Source: Microbispora sp. NBC_01189
GTDB lineage: Bacteria; Actinomycetota; Actinomycetes; Streptosporangiales; Streptosporangiaceae
Assembly (NCBI RefSeq): GCF_036010665.1
Contig: NZ_CP108581.1
Location: forward strand, 3,887,501-3,951,500
Direction: 5' to 3'
DNA length: 64,000 nt
Position numbers and translations under genes: made by a program. The notes below the pieces were generated by a model. That model saw nothing but the letters and a program-made list of their open reading frames with translations. It ran no database searches and was not told where the DNA came from. How positions within the stretch are numbered: position 1 is the stretch's first letter; the number at the start of each line of letters is the position of its first letter. Shown here in pieces: positions 47,919 to 57,964 of the stretch.

Positions 47919-49112
47919 GTGGCCAAGGCCAAGTTCGAGCGGAACAAGCCGCACGTGAACATCGGCACCATTGGGCACATCGACCACGGCAAGACCACTC
48001 TGACCGCGGCGATCACCAAGGTGCTTCACGACCGTTTCCCGCAGCTCAACGAGGCGACCCCGTTCGACAAGATCGACAAGGCGCCCGAGGAGAAGGCTCG
48101 CGGAATCACCATCTCCATCGCGCACGTCGAGTACCAGACCGAGAAGCGCCACTACGCCCACGTGGACTGCCCCGGTCACGCCGACTACGTGAAGAACATG
48201 ATCACCGGTGCCGCCCAGATGGACGGCGCGATCCTGGTGGTCGCGGCGACCGACGGTCCGATGCCGCAGACGAAGGAGCACGTCCTCCTGGCCCGCCAGG
48301 TCGGCGTTCCCTACATCGTCGTGGCCCTCAACAAGTCCGACATGGTCGACGACGAGGAGATCCTGGAGCTCGTCGAGCTCGAGGTCCGCGAGCTGCTGTC
48401 CGCCCAGGAGTTCCCGGGCGACGACCTGCCGGTCGTGCGCGTCTCCGCGCTCAAGGCGCTCGAGGGCGACGAGAAGTGGGGCGACTCCATCATCGAGCTC
48501 ATGAACGCCGTGGACGAGAACGTCCCCGAGCCGGTTCGTGACACGGACAAGCCGTTCCTCATGCCGATCGAGGACGTGTTCTCGATCACCGGTCGCGGCA
48601 CGGTCGTCACCGGCCGTATCGAGCGCGGTATCGTCAAGGTCAACGAGACCGTCGACATCATCGGCATCAAGGAGAAGAGCACCACGACCACCGTCACCGG
48701 TGTCGAGATGTTCCGCAAGCTCCTCGACGAGGGCCAGGCGGGTGACAACGTCGGTCTGCTCCTCCGCGGCATCAAGCGCGAGGACGTCGAGCGCGGCCAG
48801 TGTGTCATCAAGCCGGGCACCACGACCCCGCACACCGAGTTCGAGGCGCAGGTCTACATCCTGTCCAAGGACGAGGGCGGCCGCCACACGCCGTTCTTCA
48901 ACAACTACCGGCCGCAGTTCTACTTCCGTACCACGGACGTGACCGGTGTCGTGAACCTGCCGGAGGGCACCGAGATGGTCATGCCCGGTGACAACACCGA
49001 GATGACCGTCCAGCTCATCCAGCCGATCGCGATGGAGGACGGCCTCAAGTTCGCGATCCGCGAGGGTGGCCGCACCGTCGGCGCCGGCCGCGTGACGAAG
49101 ATCATCAAGTAG
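47919..49112 (+). CDS. tuf: Elongation factor Tu
   Basis: A 397-aa aminoacyl-tRNA carrier. G1 is [11 protein letters not shown], switch I has [11 protein letters not shown]3 is DCPGHADY and G4 reads NKSD where most have NKCD. The C-terminal domain ends [19 protein letters not shown] 47919 follows AAGGAG. It ends the str operon; the hairpins at 49123-49256 may end transcription. Confidence 0.98.
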   Translation: MAKAKFERNKPHVNIGTIGHIDHGKTTLTAAITKVLHDRFPQLNEATPFDKIDKAPEEKARGITISIAHVEYQTEKRHYAHVDCPGHADYVKNMITGAAQMDGAILVVAATDGPMPQTKEHVLLARQVGVPYIVVALNKSDMVDDEEILELVELEVRELLSAQEFPGDDLPVVRVSALKALEGDEKWGDSIIELMNAVDENVPEPVRDTDKPFLMPIEDVFSITGRGTVVTGRIERGIVKVNETVDIIGIKEKSTTTTVTGVEMFRKLLDEGQAGDNVGLLLRGIKREDVERGQCVIKPGTTTPHTEFEAQVYILSKDEGGRHTPFFNNYRPQFYFRTTDVTGVVNLPEGTEMVMPGDNTEMTVQLIQPIAMEDGLKFAIREGGRTVGAGRVTKIIK

Positions 49113-49122
49113 TAGCACCGCT

Positions 49123-49256
49123 GGACGGCGGTCGGGCCCGTGAGGGCCTGGCCGCCGCACCACGGAGGGGCCGGAGACGGCCCCCCACGGACGACGAGAC
49201 CGTGATCTCGCAGTGCTTTCGGCCGCACTTCGACCGAAGCCACTGCCAGATCACGG
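49123..49256 (+). promoter_or_regulatory. Hairpin cluster between tuf and rpsJ
   Basis: Three stems lie here. The first pairs GGCGG and CCGCC regions around CCCGTGAGGG (49123-49160). The second is GGGGCCG-GAGA-CGGCCCC (49167-49184). The third is a 23-bp arm pair, 49200-49222 with 49234-49256, matching at 20 of 23 positions around an 11-base loop. They may terminate tuf transcripts or form the leader of the S10 operon. Confidence 0.7.
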
Positions 49257-49357
49257 AACACCGGACGGGCTCCGGAACGTCGGTCGCGTGGAAACGACCT
49301 GCGGCACCAGGCCGCGTGAAGCTTTATAGGACGACAGCGAAGGACACCGAGGCCATT

Positions 49358-49666
49358 ATGGCGGGACAGAAGATCCGCATCCGGCTCAAGGCGTATGACC
49401 ACGAGGTCATCGACAGCTCGGCCAAGAAGATCGTCGAGACGGTGACGCGGACCGGCGCCAAGGTCGCTGGCCCGGTGCCGCTGCCGACCGAGAAGAACGT
49501 GTACTGCGTCATCCGGTCGCCGCACAAGTACAAGGACAGCCGCGAGCACTTTGAGATGCGTACGCACAAGCGGCTGATTGACATCATCGACCCGACGCCG
49601 AAGACGGTCGACTCGCTCATGCGTCTCGACCTTCCCGCCGGTGTCGACATCTCGATCAAGCTCTAA
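49358..49666 (+). CDS. rpsJ: 30S ribosomal protein S10
   Basis: A 102-aa 30S head protein, also NusE in antitermination with NusB. The sequence from [20 protein letters not shown] to the Asp-Ile-Ser-Ile-Lys-Leu end is standard. ATG 49358 follows GAAGGACACCGAGG. It opens the S10 operon; rplC follows after 13 bases. Confidence 0.98.
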   Translation: MAGQKIRIRLKAYDHEVIDSSAKKIVETVTRTGAKVAGPVPLPTEKNVYCVIRSPHKYKDSREHFEMRTHKRLIDIIDPTPKTVDSLMRLDLPAGVDISIKL

Positions 49667-49679
49667 GGAACGCACTGAC

Positions 49680-50336
49680 ATGGCTAAGCAGATCAAGGGC
49701 GTCCTGGGCAAGAAGCTCGGCATGACCCAGGTCTTCGACGAGACGAACCGGGTGATCCCGGTCACCGTCGTCGAGGCCGGTCCGTGCGTGGTGACCCGGG
49801 TCCGCACTCCGGAGAAGGACGGCTACTCCGCCGTCCAGCTCGGCTACGGGCAGATCGACCCTCGCAAGGTCAACAAGCCCCTGGGCGACTACCTCCGCAA
49901 GCACGACATCACGCCGCGCCGTTACTTCGCCGAGGTCCGCACCGACGACGCCTCCGAGTACACCCTCGGCCAGGAGATCCTCGCCGACGCCTTCGAGGCC
50001 GGGCAGTACATCGACGTCACCGGCAAGAGCAAGGGCAAGGGTTTCGCCGGTGTCATGAAGCGCCACAACTTCCGTGGTCTCGGCGCCTCGCACGGTACGC
50101 AGCGCAAGCACCGCTCCCCGGGCTCCATCGGCGGGTGCGCCACCCCGGGCCGCGTCTTCAAGGGCCTGCGCATGGCCGGCCGGATGGGCAACGTCCGCAC
50201 GACGGTTCAGAGCCTCAAGGTGCACGCCGTGGACGCAGAGAAGGGCCTCATCCTGATCAAGGGTGCGATCCCCGGCGCCAACGGCAGCCTGGTTCTTCTT
50301 CGCACCGCCGCCAAGAAGGGGGTTGCTGCCAAGTGA
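49680..50336 (+). CDS. rplC: 50S ribosomal protein L3
   Basis: A 218-aa early-assembly protein near the peptidyl transferase centre. It has [28 protein letters not shown] (the glutamine-methylation loop region) and [20 protein letters not shown] 49680 is preceded by TAAGGAACG. It overlaps rplD by four bases. Confidence 0.98.
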   Translation: MAKQIKGVLGKKLGMTQVFDETNRVIPVTVVEAGPCVVTRVRTPEKDGYSAVQLGYGQIDPRKVNKPLGDYLRKHDITPRRYFAEVRTDDASEYTLGQEILADAFEAGQYIDVTGKSKGKGFAGVMKRHNFRGLGASHGTQRKHRSPGSIGGCATPGRVFKGLRMAGRMGNVRTTVQSLKVHAVDAEKGLILIKGAIPGANGSLVLLRTAAKKGVAAK

Positions 50337-50983
50337 CCACGACCATCGACGTCCTCGACGCCAGCGGCGCCAAGGCGGGGACCGTCGACCTCCCCGAGGA
50401 GGTCTTCGGCGCCAAGGTCAACGTCCCGCTGATCCACCAGGTGGTCGTCGCCCAGCTGGCCGCGCGCCGGCAGGGCACCCACGCCACCAAGACCCGCGGC
50501 AACGTCTCCGGCGGCGGCAAGAAGCCGTACCGGCAGAAGGGCACCGGCCGCGCCCGCCAGGGCTCGACCCGCGCTCCGCAGTTCGCCGGCGGTGGCGTCG
50601 TCCACGGCCCGCAGCCGCGCTCGTACGAGCAGCGGACGCCCAAGAAGATGAAGGCGGCGGCCCTGAAGGGCGCGCTGTCCGACCGCGCCGGCGGCGGCCG
50701 CGTCCACGTGGTGAGCGGTCTGGTCACGGGCGACACGCCCGGGACCCGCGCCACCCTGGAGGCGCTGCGGAAGATTACGCAGGCCCGCAGCGTCCTCGTC
50801 GTGGTCGACGAGAACGACGAGCTCACCTGGCTCAGCCTGCGCAACGCCCCCGAGGTCCACCTGCTGGACGCGGGGCAGCTCAACACCTACGACGTGCTCT
50901 GCCACGACGACGTGGTCTTCACCCGTGAGGCCTACGACCAGGTCGTGGCGCGGCTGGCGAACAGCGGGAAGGAAGAGGCCTGA
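50333..50983 (+). CDS. rplD: 50S ribosomal protein L4
   Basis: A 216-aa tunnel-lining protein. The extended loop has [20 protein letters not shown] and [20 protein letters not shown]-terminal part is globular. In E. coli L4 represses its S10 operon. GTG 50333 overlaps the rplC stop and its own stop overlaps the rplW start by one base. Confidence 0.97.
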   Translation: MTTTIDVLDASGAKAGTVDLPEEVFGAKVNVPLIHQVVVAQLAARRQGTHATKTRGNVSGGGKKPYRQKGTGRARQGSTRAPQFAGGGVVHGPQPRSYEQRTPKKMKAAALKGALSDRAGGGRVHVVSGLVTGDTPGTRATLEALRKITQARSVLVVVDENDELTWLSLRNAPEVHLLDAGQLNTYDVLCHDDVVFTREAYDQVVARLANSGKEEA

Positions 50984-51285
50984 TGCAGAAGATCGCCGAC
51001 CCGCGTGACATCATCCTCAAGCCGGTCGTCTCCGAGAAGAGCTACGGCCTGATCGATGAGCACAACAAGTACACGTTCCTGGTGCGCAAGGGTGCCAACA
51101 AGACGCAGGTGAAGATCGCCGTCGAGCAGATCTTCGGCGTCAGGGTGACCGGCGTGAACACGATCAACCGCCAGGGCAAGCGCAAGCGGACCAAGCATGG
51201 CTACGGCCAGCGCCCGACCACCAAGCGGGCGATCGTGAGCCTGGCCGAGGGTGAGCGGATCGACATCTTCGGTCAGATCGGCTAG
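50983..51285 (+). CDS. rplW: 50S ribosomal protein L23
   Basis: A 100-aa protein at the tunnel exit, docking site for trigger factor and SRP. It has [18 protein letters not shown] and [18 protein letters not shown], and an [12 protein letters not shown] rRNA-binding loop. ATG 50983 overlaps the rplD stop (TGATG). A 131-bp gap with hairpins separates it from rplB. Confidence 0.97.
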   Translation: MQKIADPRDIILKPVVSEKSYGLIDEHNKYTFLVRKGANKTQVKIAVEQIFGVRVTGVNTINRQGKRKRTKHGYGQRPTTKRAIVSLAEGERIDIFGQIG

Positions 51286-51310
51286 CACCTGCCGCAGCGG
51301 GGAGAGGGGC

Positions 51311-51379
51311 CCCTCGCCACCGTGCGAGGGACCGGCCCCCGAGAAAGAGAGCACCGGGGGGACCGCCGTGAGGCGGACC
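51311..51379 (+). promoter_or_regulatory. Hairpins in the rplW-rplB gap
   Basis: CCCTCG-CCACCGTG-CGAGGG (51311-51330) and GGGACCGCC-GTGA-GGCGGACCC (51358-51379, one mismatch) form two stems. They may affect mRNA processing or expression ratio within the operon. Confidence 0.5.
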
Positions 51380-51416
51380 CCGACCGGTACGAACCGACGA
51401 AGGATGAACGAAAAAG

Positions 51417-52253
51417 ATGGGCATCCGTAAGTACAAGCCGACGACTCCGGGTCGGCGCGGCGCGAGCGTCTCGGACTTCGCCGAGATCACGCGCAGCACG
51501 CCGGAGAAGTCGCTGCTTGCCCCACTGCACAGCAAGGGCGGCCGCAACGTCCACGGGCGGGTGACCGCCCGGCACCAGGGAGGCGGCCACAAGCGCGCCT
51601 ACCGGATCATCGACTTCCGCCGTCACGACAAGGACGGGATCCCGGCCAAGGTCGCGCACATCGAGTACGACCCGAACCGCACCTCCCGCATCGCCCTGCT
51701 GCACTACGCCGACGGCGAGAAGCGCTACATCCTCGCCCCGGCCGGCCTCAAGCAGGGGGACCAGATCGAGAACGGCCCCACGGCCGACATCAAGCCGGGC
51801 AACTGCCTGCCGCTGCGCAACATCCCGACCGGTACCTTCATCCACGCGGTGGAGCTTCGCCCCGGTGGCGGTGCCAAGCTCGGCCGCAGCGCCGGCGCGC
51901 AGATCCAGCTGCTCGCCAAGGAGGGCATGTACGCCACGCTGCGCATGCCGTCCGGCGAAATGCGCCAGGTCGACGTGCGGTGCCGGGCCTCGGTGGGCCA
52001 GGTGGGCAACGCCGAGCAGTCCAACATCAACATCGGCAAGGCCGGCCGGAACCGCTGGAAGGGCAAGCGCCCCACGGTCCGCGGTGTCGCCATGAACCCG
52101 GTCGACCACCCGCACGGTGGTGGTGAGGGCAAGACCTCCGGTGGTCGCCACCCGGTGAACCCGAAGGGCAAGCCCGAAGGCCGTACGCGCCAGCCGAACA
52201 AGCCAAGCGACCGGCTGATCATCCGTCGTCGGAGCAAGAGGAAGAAGCGGTAG
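51417..52253 (+). CDS. rplB: 50S ribosomal protein L2
   Basis: A 278-aa subunit-association protein. It has [20 protein letters not shown], the RNA-binding region, and the C-terminal [20 protein letters not shown] containing the conserved His of the peptidyl transferase area. ATG 51417 is preceded by GAAGGATG. It is followed by rpsS after 11 bases. Confidence 0.98.
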   Translation: MGIRKYKPTTPGRRGASVSDFAEITRSTPEKSLLAPLHSKGGRNVHGRVTARHQGGGHKRAYRIIDFRRHDKDGIPAKVAHIEYDPNRTSRIALLHYADGEKRYILAPAGLKQGDQIENGPTADIKPGNCLPLRNIPTGTFIHAVELRPGGGAKLGRSAGAQIQLLAKEGMYATLRMPSGEMRQVDVRCRASVGQVGNAEQSNINIGKAGRNRWKGKRPTVRGVAMNPVDHPHGGGEGKTSGGRHPVNPKGKPEGRTRQPNKPSDRLIIRRRSKRKKR

Positions 52254-52264
52254 GAGCAGCCGAT

Positions 52265-52543
52265 ATGCCACGTAGCCTTAAGAAGGGTCCCTTCGTGGAC
52301 GACCACCTGCAGAAGAAGGTGGACGCCCAGAACGAGAAGGGCACCAAGAACGTCATCAAGACGTGGTCGCGGCGCTCCATGATCGTGCCCGACATGATCG
52401 GTCACACGATCGCCGTGCACGACGGCCGCAAGCACGTCCCGGTCTTCGTCACCGACTCGATGATCGGTCACAAGCTCGGCGAGTTCGCCCCCACGCGGAC
52501 GTTCCGTAGCCACGTCAAGGAAGACCGCCGCAGCCGGCGGTAA
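52265..52543 (+). CDS. rpsS: 30S ribosomal protein S19
   Basis: A 92-aa 30S head protein that forms bridge contacts. It has [39 protein letters not shown] and ends [16 protein letters not shown] 52265 lies 11 bases after rplB and follows TAGGAGC. Confidence 0.98.
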   Translation: MPRSLKKGPFVDDHLQKKVDAQNEKGTKNVIKTWSRRSMIVPDMIGHTIAVHDGRKHVPVFVTDSMIGHKLGEFAPTRTFRSHVKEDRRSRR

Positions 52544-52576
52544 GCGCCTTCAAGCCAGCAGTTAGAGGAGAAAGCG

Positions 52577-52930
52577 ATGGAAGCCAGGGCACAGGCGCGG
52601 TTCGCGCGCCACACGCCCCGGAAGGCCCGCCGTGTGGTGGACCTCATTCGCGGGCTGCCCGCTTCGGAGGCGCAGGCCGTGCTGCAGTTCGCTCCCCAGT
52701 CGGCGAGCGAGACCGTCTACAAGGTGCTCTCGAGCGCGATCGCGAACGCTGAGCACAACTTCAAGCTCGACCGGGGAACGCTCTTCGTGAGCCGCGCGTG
52801 GGTCGACGAGGGGCCGACCCTCAAGCGATTCCGCCCGCGCGCCCAGGGTCGTGCCTATCGGATCAACAAGCGGACGAGCCACATCACCGTGATCGTGGAG
52901 TCCCGCGAGCCGAAGGGAAGGACCCGCTAG
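52577..52930 (+). CDS. rplV: 50S ribosomal protein L22
   Basis: A 117-aa tunnel protein whose beta-hairpin ([20 protein letters not shown]) reaches the exit-tunnel constriction and macrolide site. The N-terminus reads [23 protein letters not shown] 52577 follows GAGGAG. Its stop overlaps the rpsC start by one base. Confidence 0.98.
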   Translation: MEARAQARFARHTPRKARRVVDLIRGLPASEAQAVLQFAPQSASETVYKVLSSAIANAEHNFKLDRGTLFVSRAWVDEGPTLKRFRPRAQGRAYRINKRTSHITVIVESREPKGRTR

Positions 52931-53784
52931 TGGGCCAGAAGGTTAACCCGCACGGGTTCCGCCTCGGCATCACGACCGACTTCAAGAGCCGGTGGTACGC
53001 CGACAAGCTGTACAAGTCGTACGTCGCCGAGGACGTGGCGATCCGTCGCATGCTGCAGAAGGGCATGGAGCGGGCCGGCATCTCCAAGGTCGAGATCGAG
53101 CGTACGACCGACCGCGTCCAGGTCGACATCCACACCGCCCGGCCGGGCATCGTCATCGGCCGCCGCGGCGCCGAGGCCGACCGCATCCGCGGCGACCTGG
53201 AGAAGCTGACCAAGAAGCAGGTCCAGCTGAACATCCTCGAGGTGAAGAACCCCGAGATCGACGCGCAGCTCGTCGCGCAGGGCGTGGCCGAGCAGCTGTC
53301 CAGCCGCGTCTCGTTCCGCCGGGCCATGCGCAAGGCCATGCAGTCCGCCATGAAGAGCGGCGCCAAGGGCATCCGGGTGCAGTGCGCCGGCCGTCTGGGC
53401 GGCGCCGAGATGTCCCGCTCGGAGTTCTACCGCGAGGGCCGCGTGCCCCTGCACACGCTCCGCGCGGACGTCGACTACGGCTTCTACGAGGCCCGCACCA
53501 CCTTCGGCCGCATCGGCGTGAAGGTGTGGATCTACAAGGGCGAGGCTCCGACCAGCCGTTCCGAGCGGGAGGCGGCCGCGGCCGGCGCCCGTGCGGGCCA
53601 GCGTCGTGAGCGTGACGACCGTCGTGGTGGCGGCGGCGCGGGCGACCGTCCCCGTCGCGGCGGCGGCGACCGTCCCCGTCGTGGTGGTGCCGGTCGTACC
53701 GACCGCGCACCCAGGACCGAGGCGGCCGCGCAGGCCGCCCCCGAGACCGGCCCGGCGGAGCAGCCGGGTGCTGAAGGGAGCTGA
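52930..53784 (+). CDS. rpsC: 30S ribosomal protein S3, with long RG-rich C-terminal extension
   Basis: A 284-aa S3; the family core is about 210-220 aa. The KH domain is [20 protein letters not shown] and the C-domain includes [20 protein letters not shown]. The C-terminal about 70 residues are a tail of Arg/Gly repeats ([18 protein letters not shown]) then Ala/Thr/Pro-rich acidic residues. This tail is typical of many actinobacteria but here is long. GTG 52930 overlaps the rplV stop. Confidence 0.97.
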   Translation: MGQKVNPHGFRLGITTDFKSRWYADKLYKSYVAEDVAIRRMLQKGMERAGISKVEIERTTDRVQVDIHTARPGIVIGRRGAEADRIRGDLEKLTKKQVQLNILEVKNPEIDAQLVAQGVAEQLSSRVSFRRAMRKAMQSAMKSGAKGIRVQCAGRLGGAEMSRSEFYREGRVPLHTLRADVDYGFYEARTTFGRIGVKVWIYKGEAPTSRSEREAAAAGARAGQRRERDDRRGGGGAGDRPRRGGGDRPRRGGAGRTDRAPRTEAAAQAAPETGPAEQPGAEGS

Positions 53785-53786
53785 CC

Positions 53787-54206
53787 ATGCTGATCCCGCG
53801 CAGGGTCAAGCACCGCAAGCAGCACCGGCCCGACCGCAGCGGCGCCGCCAAGGGCGGCACCAGGGTCGTCTTCGGCGAGTTCGGCATCCAGGCGCTTGAA
53901 CACAGCTATGTGACCAACCGCCAGATCGAGGCCGCGCGTATCGCCATGACCCGGCACATCCGCCGTGGCGGCAAGGTGTGGATCAACATCTTCCCGGACC
54001 GCCCCCTCACGAAGAAGCCGGCCGAGACCCGCATGGGTTCCGGTAAGGGCTCTCCGGAGTGGTGGATCGCCAATGTCAAGCCCGGCCGTGTCATGTTCGA
54101 GCTCTCCGGCGTCGCCGAGCCAGTGGCCCGCGAGGCCATGCGGCGCGCGATGCACAAGCTCCCCATGAAGTGCCGTTTCGTCAAGCGTGAAGTGGGTGAG
54201 GCGTGA
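53787..54206 (+). CDS. rplP: 50S ribosomal protein L16
   Basis: A 139-aa protein positioning the A-site tRNA elbow. It has [20 protein letters not shown] and the signature [20 protein letters not shown] followed by [22 protein letters not shown] 53787 starts two bases after rpsC. Its stop overlaps the rpmC start by one base. Confidence 0.98.
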   Translation: MLIPRRVKHRKQHRPDRSGAAKGGTRVVFGEFGIQALEHSYVTNRQIEAARIAMTRHIRRGGKVWINIFPDRPLTKKPAETRMGSGKGSPEWWIANVKPGRVMFELSGVAEPVAREAMRRAMHKLPMKCRFVKREVGEA

Positions 54207-54442
54207 TGGCTAAGGGTCTGACCGCCGCGGAGCTGCGTGTCGAGGACCAGGAGGCTCTGGTCCAGAAGCTGAAGGAAGCCAAGGAGGAGCTGTTCAACCT
54301 CCGCTTCCAGTCGGCGACGGGGCAGTTGGAGAGCCACGGGCGGCTGCGCGCCGTCCGCCGCGAGATCGCCCGTATCTACACCGTGATGCGCGAGCGCGAG
54401 CTCGGCATCGTCACGGTCGAGAAGGAGCCGAGCGATGTCTGA
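54206..54442 (+). CDS. rpmC: 50S ribosomal protein L29
   Basis: A 78-aa tunnel-exit protein. It has [38 protein letters not shown] and [20 protein letters not shown] 54206 is chosen; a GTG three bases earlier is equally possible. It overlaps rpsQ by eight bases. Confidence 0.97.
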   Translation: MAKGLTAAELRVEDQEALVQKLKEAKEELFNLRFQSATGQLESHGRLRAVRREIARIYTVMRERELGIVTVEKEPSDV

Positions 54443-54740
54443 AGCAACCGAGACCCAGACCACCGACGCGAGCACCGACGCCACCGCGGCGCGGAACTAC
54501 CGCAAGACCCGTGAGGGCCTGGTCGTCAGCGACAAGATGGACAAGACCGTCGTCGTCGCCGTCGAGGACCGCGTCAAGCACCCGCTGTACGGCAAGGTCA
54601 TCCGTCGGACGACCAAGTACAAGGCCCACGACGAGCAGAACGTCTGCGGCGTCGGCGACCGTGTCCTCCTGATGGAGACCCGGCCGCTGTCCGCCACCAA
54701 GCGGTGGCGGGTCGTGGAGATCCTCGAGAAGGCCAAGTAA
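54435..54740 (+). CDS. rpsQ: 30S ribosomal protein S17
   Basis: A 101-aa protein. The core has [20 protein letters not shown] and [20 protein letters not shown]. An N-terminal Thr/Ala/Asp-rich tail of about 20 residues makes it longer than the 80-90 residue average. ATG 54435 overlaps rpmC. The gap to rplN is 187 bases and holds a hairpin. Confidence 0.97.
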   Translation: MSEATETQTTDASTDATAARNYRKTREGLVVSDKMDKTVVVAVEDRVKHPLYGKVIRRTTKYKAHDEQNVCGVGDRVLLMETRPLSATKRWRVVEILEKAK

Positions 54741-54757
54741 CACACCAAGACGCGCCT

Positions 54758-54785
54758 CGTGGGGGGTGGGAGACCACCCCCCACG
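54758..54785 (+). terminator. GAGA-tetraloop hairpin after rpsQ
   Basis: CGTGGGGGGTGG pairs perfectly with CCACCCCCCACG around GAGA, 17 bases after rpsQ, with no T tract. It marks the S10/spc junction and may be a terminator or processing site. Confidence 0.65.
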
Positions 54786-54927
54786 ACGGTGTCCAAGGGG
54801 CGGGGCCGTTCATCGGCCCGGTCCGCCCGCGGCGGCGGTCACAGACTGTCGCCGGGGGAAAAAGACCACATCGGGTTCGGCCAGGCTCACCGCTGGGTGA
54901 GAACCGGCACGACACACAGGAGTAGAC

Positions 54928-55296
54928 GTGATCCAGCAGGAGTCGCGGCTCAAGGTCGCCGACAACACGGGTGCCAAGGAGATTCTCTGCATCCGCGTTC
55001 TCGGCGGCTCGGGTCGGCGCTACGCGGGAATCGGCGACATCATCGTGGGCACGGTGAAGGACGCCATTCCCGGCGGAGGCGTTAAGAAAGGCGACGTTGT
55101 CAAGGCTGTCGTGGTGCGCACCGTGAAGGAGCGCCGCCGCCCCGACGGCTCCTACATCCGCTTCGACGAGAACGCCGCGGTCATCATCAAGGACAGCGGC
55201 GACCCGCGGGGCACCCGCATCTTCGGCCCGGTGGGCCGTGAACTGCGCGACAAGAAGTTCATGCGCATCATCTCGCTCGCGCCGGAGGTGCTGTGA
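54928..55296 (+). CDS. rplN: 50S ribosomal protein L14
   Basis: A 122-aa protein at the subunit interface. It has [39 protein letters not shown] and [22 protein letters not shown] 54928 follows CAGGAG. It opens the spc operon and overlaps rplX by one base. Confidence 0.98.
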   Translation: MIQQESRLKVADNTGAKEILCIRVLGGSGRRYAGIGDIIVGTVKDAIPGGGVKKGDVVKAVVVRTVKERRRPDGSYIRFDENAAVIIKDSGDPRGTRIFGPVGRELRDKKFMRIISLAPEVL

Positions 55297-55610
55297 TGCC
55301 GAAGCTGCACGTGAAGAAGGGTGACCTCGTCCAGGTCATCGCCGGCAAGGACAAGGGCGCCAAGGGCCGGATCATCGCCGCCTACCCCGACAGGGAGCGC
55401 GTGGTGGTCGAGGGCGTCAACATGATCAAGAAGCACTCCAAGGTCACCAACCAGGGACCGCGCGGCGCCAAGGAAGGCGGCGTGCAGACCATGGAGGCTC
55501 CCATCCACGTGAGCAACGTCAAGAAGCTCAAGGATGATGAGAAGAAGCCCGAGAAGAAGGCCGCCGCGAAGGGCGACGCCGAGACGACGAGTGAGGGTGA
55601 GGACAGCTGA
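55296..55610 (+). CDS. rplX: 50S ribosomal protein L24
   Basis: A 104-aa assembly initiator. The KOW motif is [20 protein letters not shown]; the C-terminal tail is Lys/Glu/Asp-rich ([20 protein letters not shown]). ATG 55296 is preceded by GAGGTGCTG within rplN. It overlaps rplE by one base. Confidence 0.98.
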   Translation: MPKLHVKKGDLVQVIAGKDKGAKGRIIAAYPDRERVVVEGVNMIKKHSKVTNQGPRGAKEGGVQTMEAPIHVSNVKKLKDDEKKPEKKAAAKGDAETTSEGEDS

Positions 55611-56194
55611 TGACTGCGACCACCACTGCGTCTACTGAGACCGGGCGCACCCTTCCGCGCCTCAAGCAGCGCTACCGCGAGGAGATCATCGCGAAGCTGC
55701 GCGAGGAGTTCGGCATCGAGAACATCATGCTGGTGCCCACGATCACCAAGATCAAGGTGAACATGGGCGTCGGCGAGGCCGCTCGCGACTCGAAGCTCAT
55801 CGAGGGCGCCGTGCGCGATCTGACCGCGATCACCGGCCAGAAGCCGGCCGTCGCCCGCGCCCGCAAGTCCATCGCGCAGTTCAAGCTGCGCGAGGGCATG
55901 CCGATCGGCGCGCACGTCACGCTGCGCGGCGACCGTATGTGGGAGTTCCTCGACCGCCTGCTGTCCCTGGCGCTGCCGCGTATCCGGGACTTCCGGGGCC
56001 TGTCGCCGAAGCAGTTCGACGGCAACGGCAACTACACCTTCGGCCTCACCGAGCAGGTCATGTTCCACGAGGTCGACCAGGACAAGGTGGACCGGCAGCG
56101 GGGCATGGACATCACGGTCGTGACCACCGCGAAGAACGACGAGCAGGGCCGGGCGCTGCTGAAGCTCCTCGGTTTCCCCTTCAAGGAGGCCTGA
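55610..56194 (+). CDS. rplE: 50S ribosomal protein L5
   Basis: A 194-aa 5S rRNA-binding protein in the central protuberance. It has [40 protein letters not shown] and [23 protein letters not shown] 55610 is preceded by GGTGAGGAC. Two bases separate it from rpsN. Confidence 0.98.
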   Translation: MTATTTASTETGRTLPRLKQRYREEIIAKLREEFGIENIMLVPTITKIKVNMGVGEAARDSKLIEGAVRDLTAITGQKPAVARARKSIAQFKLREGMPIGAHVTLRGDRMWEFLDRLLSLALPRIRDFRGLSPKQFDGNGNYTFGLTEQVMFHEVDQDKVDRQRGMDITVVTTAKNDEQGRALLKLLGFPFKEA

Positions 56195-56196
56195 TC

Positions 56197-56382
56197 ATGG
56201 CGAAGACGTCGCTGAAGGTCAAGGCAGCGCGCAAGCAGAAGTTCGAGGTCCGGGCGTACACTCGTTGTTCGCGCTGCGGTCGTCCCCGCGCGGTCTACCG
56301 CAAGTTCGGGCTCTGCCGCGTGTGCTTCCGCGAGATGGCGCACCGGGGCGAGCTGCCCGGCATCACCAAGTCGAGCTGGTGA
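56197..56382 (+). CDS. rpsN: 30S ribosomal protein S14 type Z
   Basis: A 61-aa, zinc-binding form. It has [20 protein letters not shown] followed by CF, giving two CxxC pairs, and ends GITKSSW. It is the C-plus version; a zinc-independent copy, common in streptomycetes, is not seen here. ATG 56197 follows AAGGAGG. Three hairpins follow. Confidence 0.97.
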   Translation: MAKTSLKVKAARKQKFEVRAYTRCSRCGRPRAVYRKFGLCRVCFREMAHRGELPGITKSSW

Positions 56383-56466
56383 CATCCCGGTAGGGATGTC
56401 ATTCCTTGAGGGCATCGCACCCGCTGCGATGCTCTCGGGGTGTGCGGGGGGCCTGCCCCCCCGCAC
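56381..56466 (+). promoter_or_regulatory. Three hairpins in the rpsN-rpsH gap
   Basis: GACATCCC-GGTA-GGGATGTC (56381-56400) overlaps the rpsN stop. GCATCGCA-CCCGC-TGCGATGC is at 56412-56432. GTGCGGGGGG-CCTGC-CCCCCCGCAC is at 56442-56466. None has a clear T tract. They may act in processing or attenuation, or separate rpsN from rpsH. Confidence 0.65.
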
Positions 56467-56554
56467 GAAGTCTTATCAACCGGGCGCTGCCCACAGCGCC
56501 CACGACCGCACCGAAGGTCCCATCGGGAAACCGCGGTGAGGAAGGCCACCGGCC

Positions 56555-56953
56555 ATGACGATGACCGACCCGATCGCAGACATGCTGACGCGTCTGCGGA
56601 ACGCGAACTCGGCCTATCACGACACCGTGAGCATGCCTTACTCGAAGATCAAGGCACACATCGCGGAGATCCTCCAGCAGGAGGGCTACATCCAGGGCTG
56701 GAGCGTCGAGGACGCGAAGGTTGGCAAGAACCTCGTGATGGAGCTGAAGTTCGGCCCCACCCGCGAGCGCTCCATCGCGGGCCTGCGCCGGGTGTCGAAG
56801 CCCGGTCTGCGGGTCTATGCAAAGAAGGACAACCTGCCCCGCGTTCTGGGCGGCCTGGGCGTCGCGATCATCTCGACGTCCGGCGGTCTGATGACGGACC
56901 GGCAGGCGAGCAAGCGTGGAGTGGGCGGGGAAGTCCTCGCCTACGTCTGGTAA
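56555..56953 (+). CDS. rpsH: 30S ribosomal protein S8
   Basis: A 132-aa central-domain 16S rRNA-binding protein, which represses the spc operon in E. coli. It has [40 protein letters not shown] and the C-terminal [23 protein letters not shown] 56555 follows GAGGAAGG. rplF starts 18 bases on. Confidence 0.98.
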   Translation: MTMTDPIADMLTRLRNANSAYHDTVSMPYSKIKAHIAEILQQEGYIQGWSVEDAKVGKNLVMELKFGPTRERSIAGLRRVSKPGLRVYAKKDNLPRVLGGLGVAIISTSGGLMTDRQASKRGVGGEVLAYVW

Positions 56954-56971
56954 CGAGGGGAGGAACCCAGC

Positions 56972-57514
56972 ATGTCGCGAATCGGACGGCTGCCCATCCC
57001 CGTACCGACGGGTGTCGACATCACGATCGACGGCCGGGCGGTCCAGGTCAAGGGACCCAAGGGCACGCTCACGCACACGGTCGCCGAGCCCATCGAGGTC
57101 TCGCGCGGTGAGGACGGCACCATCGCCGTCTCCCGCCCGAACGACGAGAACCGGGTCAGGGCGCTGCACGGCCTGTCTCGCACGCTCATCGCCAACATGG
57201 TGTCGGGCGTCACACAGGGCTACACGAAGACGCTGGAGATCGTCGGCGTCGGTTACCGCGTCGCGGCCAAGGGCCCGACGCAGCTGGAGTTCTCGTTGGG
57301 CTTCAGCCACCCGGTGATCATCGACGCTCCCGAGGGCGTCACCTTCCGCGTCGATAAGCCGACCCTGTTCCACGTGGACGGCATCGACAAGCAGAAGGTC
57401 GGCGAGGTCGCCGCGAACATCAGGAAGCTGCGCAAGCCCGACCCGTACAAGGGCAAGGGTGTGCGCTACCAGGGCGAGGTTGTCCGCCGCAAGGTCGGAA
57501 AGGCTGGTAAGTAG
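56972..57514 (+). CDS. rplF: 50S ribosomal protein L6
   Basis: A 180-aa protein near the factor-binding site. It has [40 protein letters not shown] and the C-terminal [23 protein letters not shown] 56972 follows GAGGGGAGG. Two bases separate it from rplR. Confidence 0.98.
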   Translation: MSRIGRLPIPVPTGVDITIDGRAVQVKGPKGTLTHTVAEPIEVSRGEDGTIAVSRPNDENRVRALHGLSRTLIANMVSGVTQGYTKTLEIVGVGYRVAAKGPTQLEFSLGFSHPVIIDAPEGVTFRVDKPTLFHVDGIDKQKVGEVAANIRKLRKPDPYKGKGVRYQGEVVRRKVGKAGK

Positions 57515-57516
57515 GC

Positions 57517-57900
57517 ATGGCTGGAAAGACTGCGTTCGGCAAGCACACGGCCGCCCGCACGGTCTCCCGGGCCCGCCGTCACAACCGCGTCCGCAAGAAC
57601 GTGTTCGGCAGCACCGAGCGTCCGCGTCTGGTCGTCAATCGGTCCACGCGTCACCTGTTCGTGCAGATCGTCGACGACACCCAGGGCCACACGCTGGTGA
57701 GCGCCTCCACCATGGACGCCTCGCTGCGCGGGTCCGAGGGTGACAAGACCGAGAAGGCGAAGAAGGTCGGCGAGCTTCTCGCTCAGCGGGCCAAGAGCGC
57801 CGGGATCACCGCCGTCGTGTTCGACCGCGGTGGCAACCGCTACGCGGGGCGTATCGCCGCCCTCGCGGACAGCGCCCGTGAAGGCGGGCTGGAGTTCTGA
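57517..57900 (+). CDS. rplR: 50S ribosomal protein L18
   Basis: A 127-aa 5S rRNA-binding protein. The N-terminus is basic ([20 protein letters not shown]), then [20 protein letters not shown], and the end is [18 protein letters not shown] 57517 follows AAAGGCTGG. rpsE follows after 64 bases. Confidence 0.98.
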   Translation: MAGKTAFGKHTAARTVSRARRHNRVRKNVFGSTERPRLVVNRSTRHLFVQIVDDTQGHTLVSASTMDASLRGSEGDKTEKAKKVGELLAQRAKSAGITAVVFDRGGNRYAGRIAALADSAREGGLEF

Positions 57901-57964
57901 TGGCTCCGGTCCGGAGGCCGCGACCGGCGGCCCGTCCCAAGAGCAACGAGAAGAGGAACCACTG

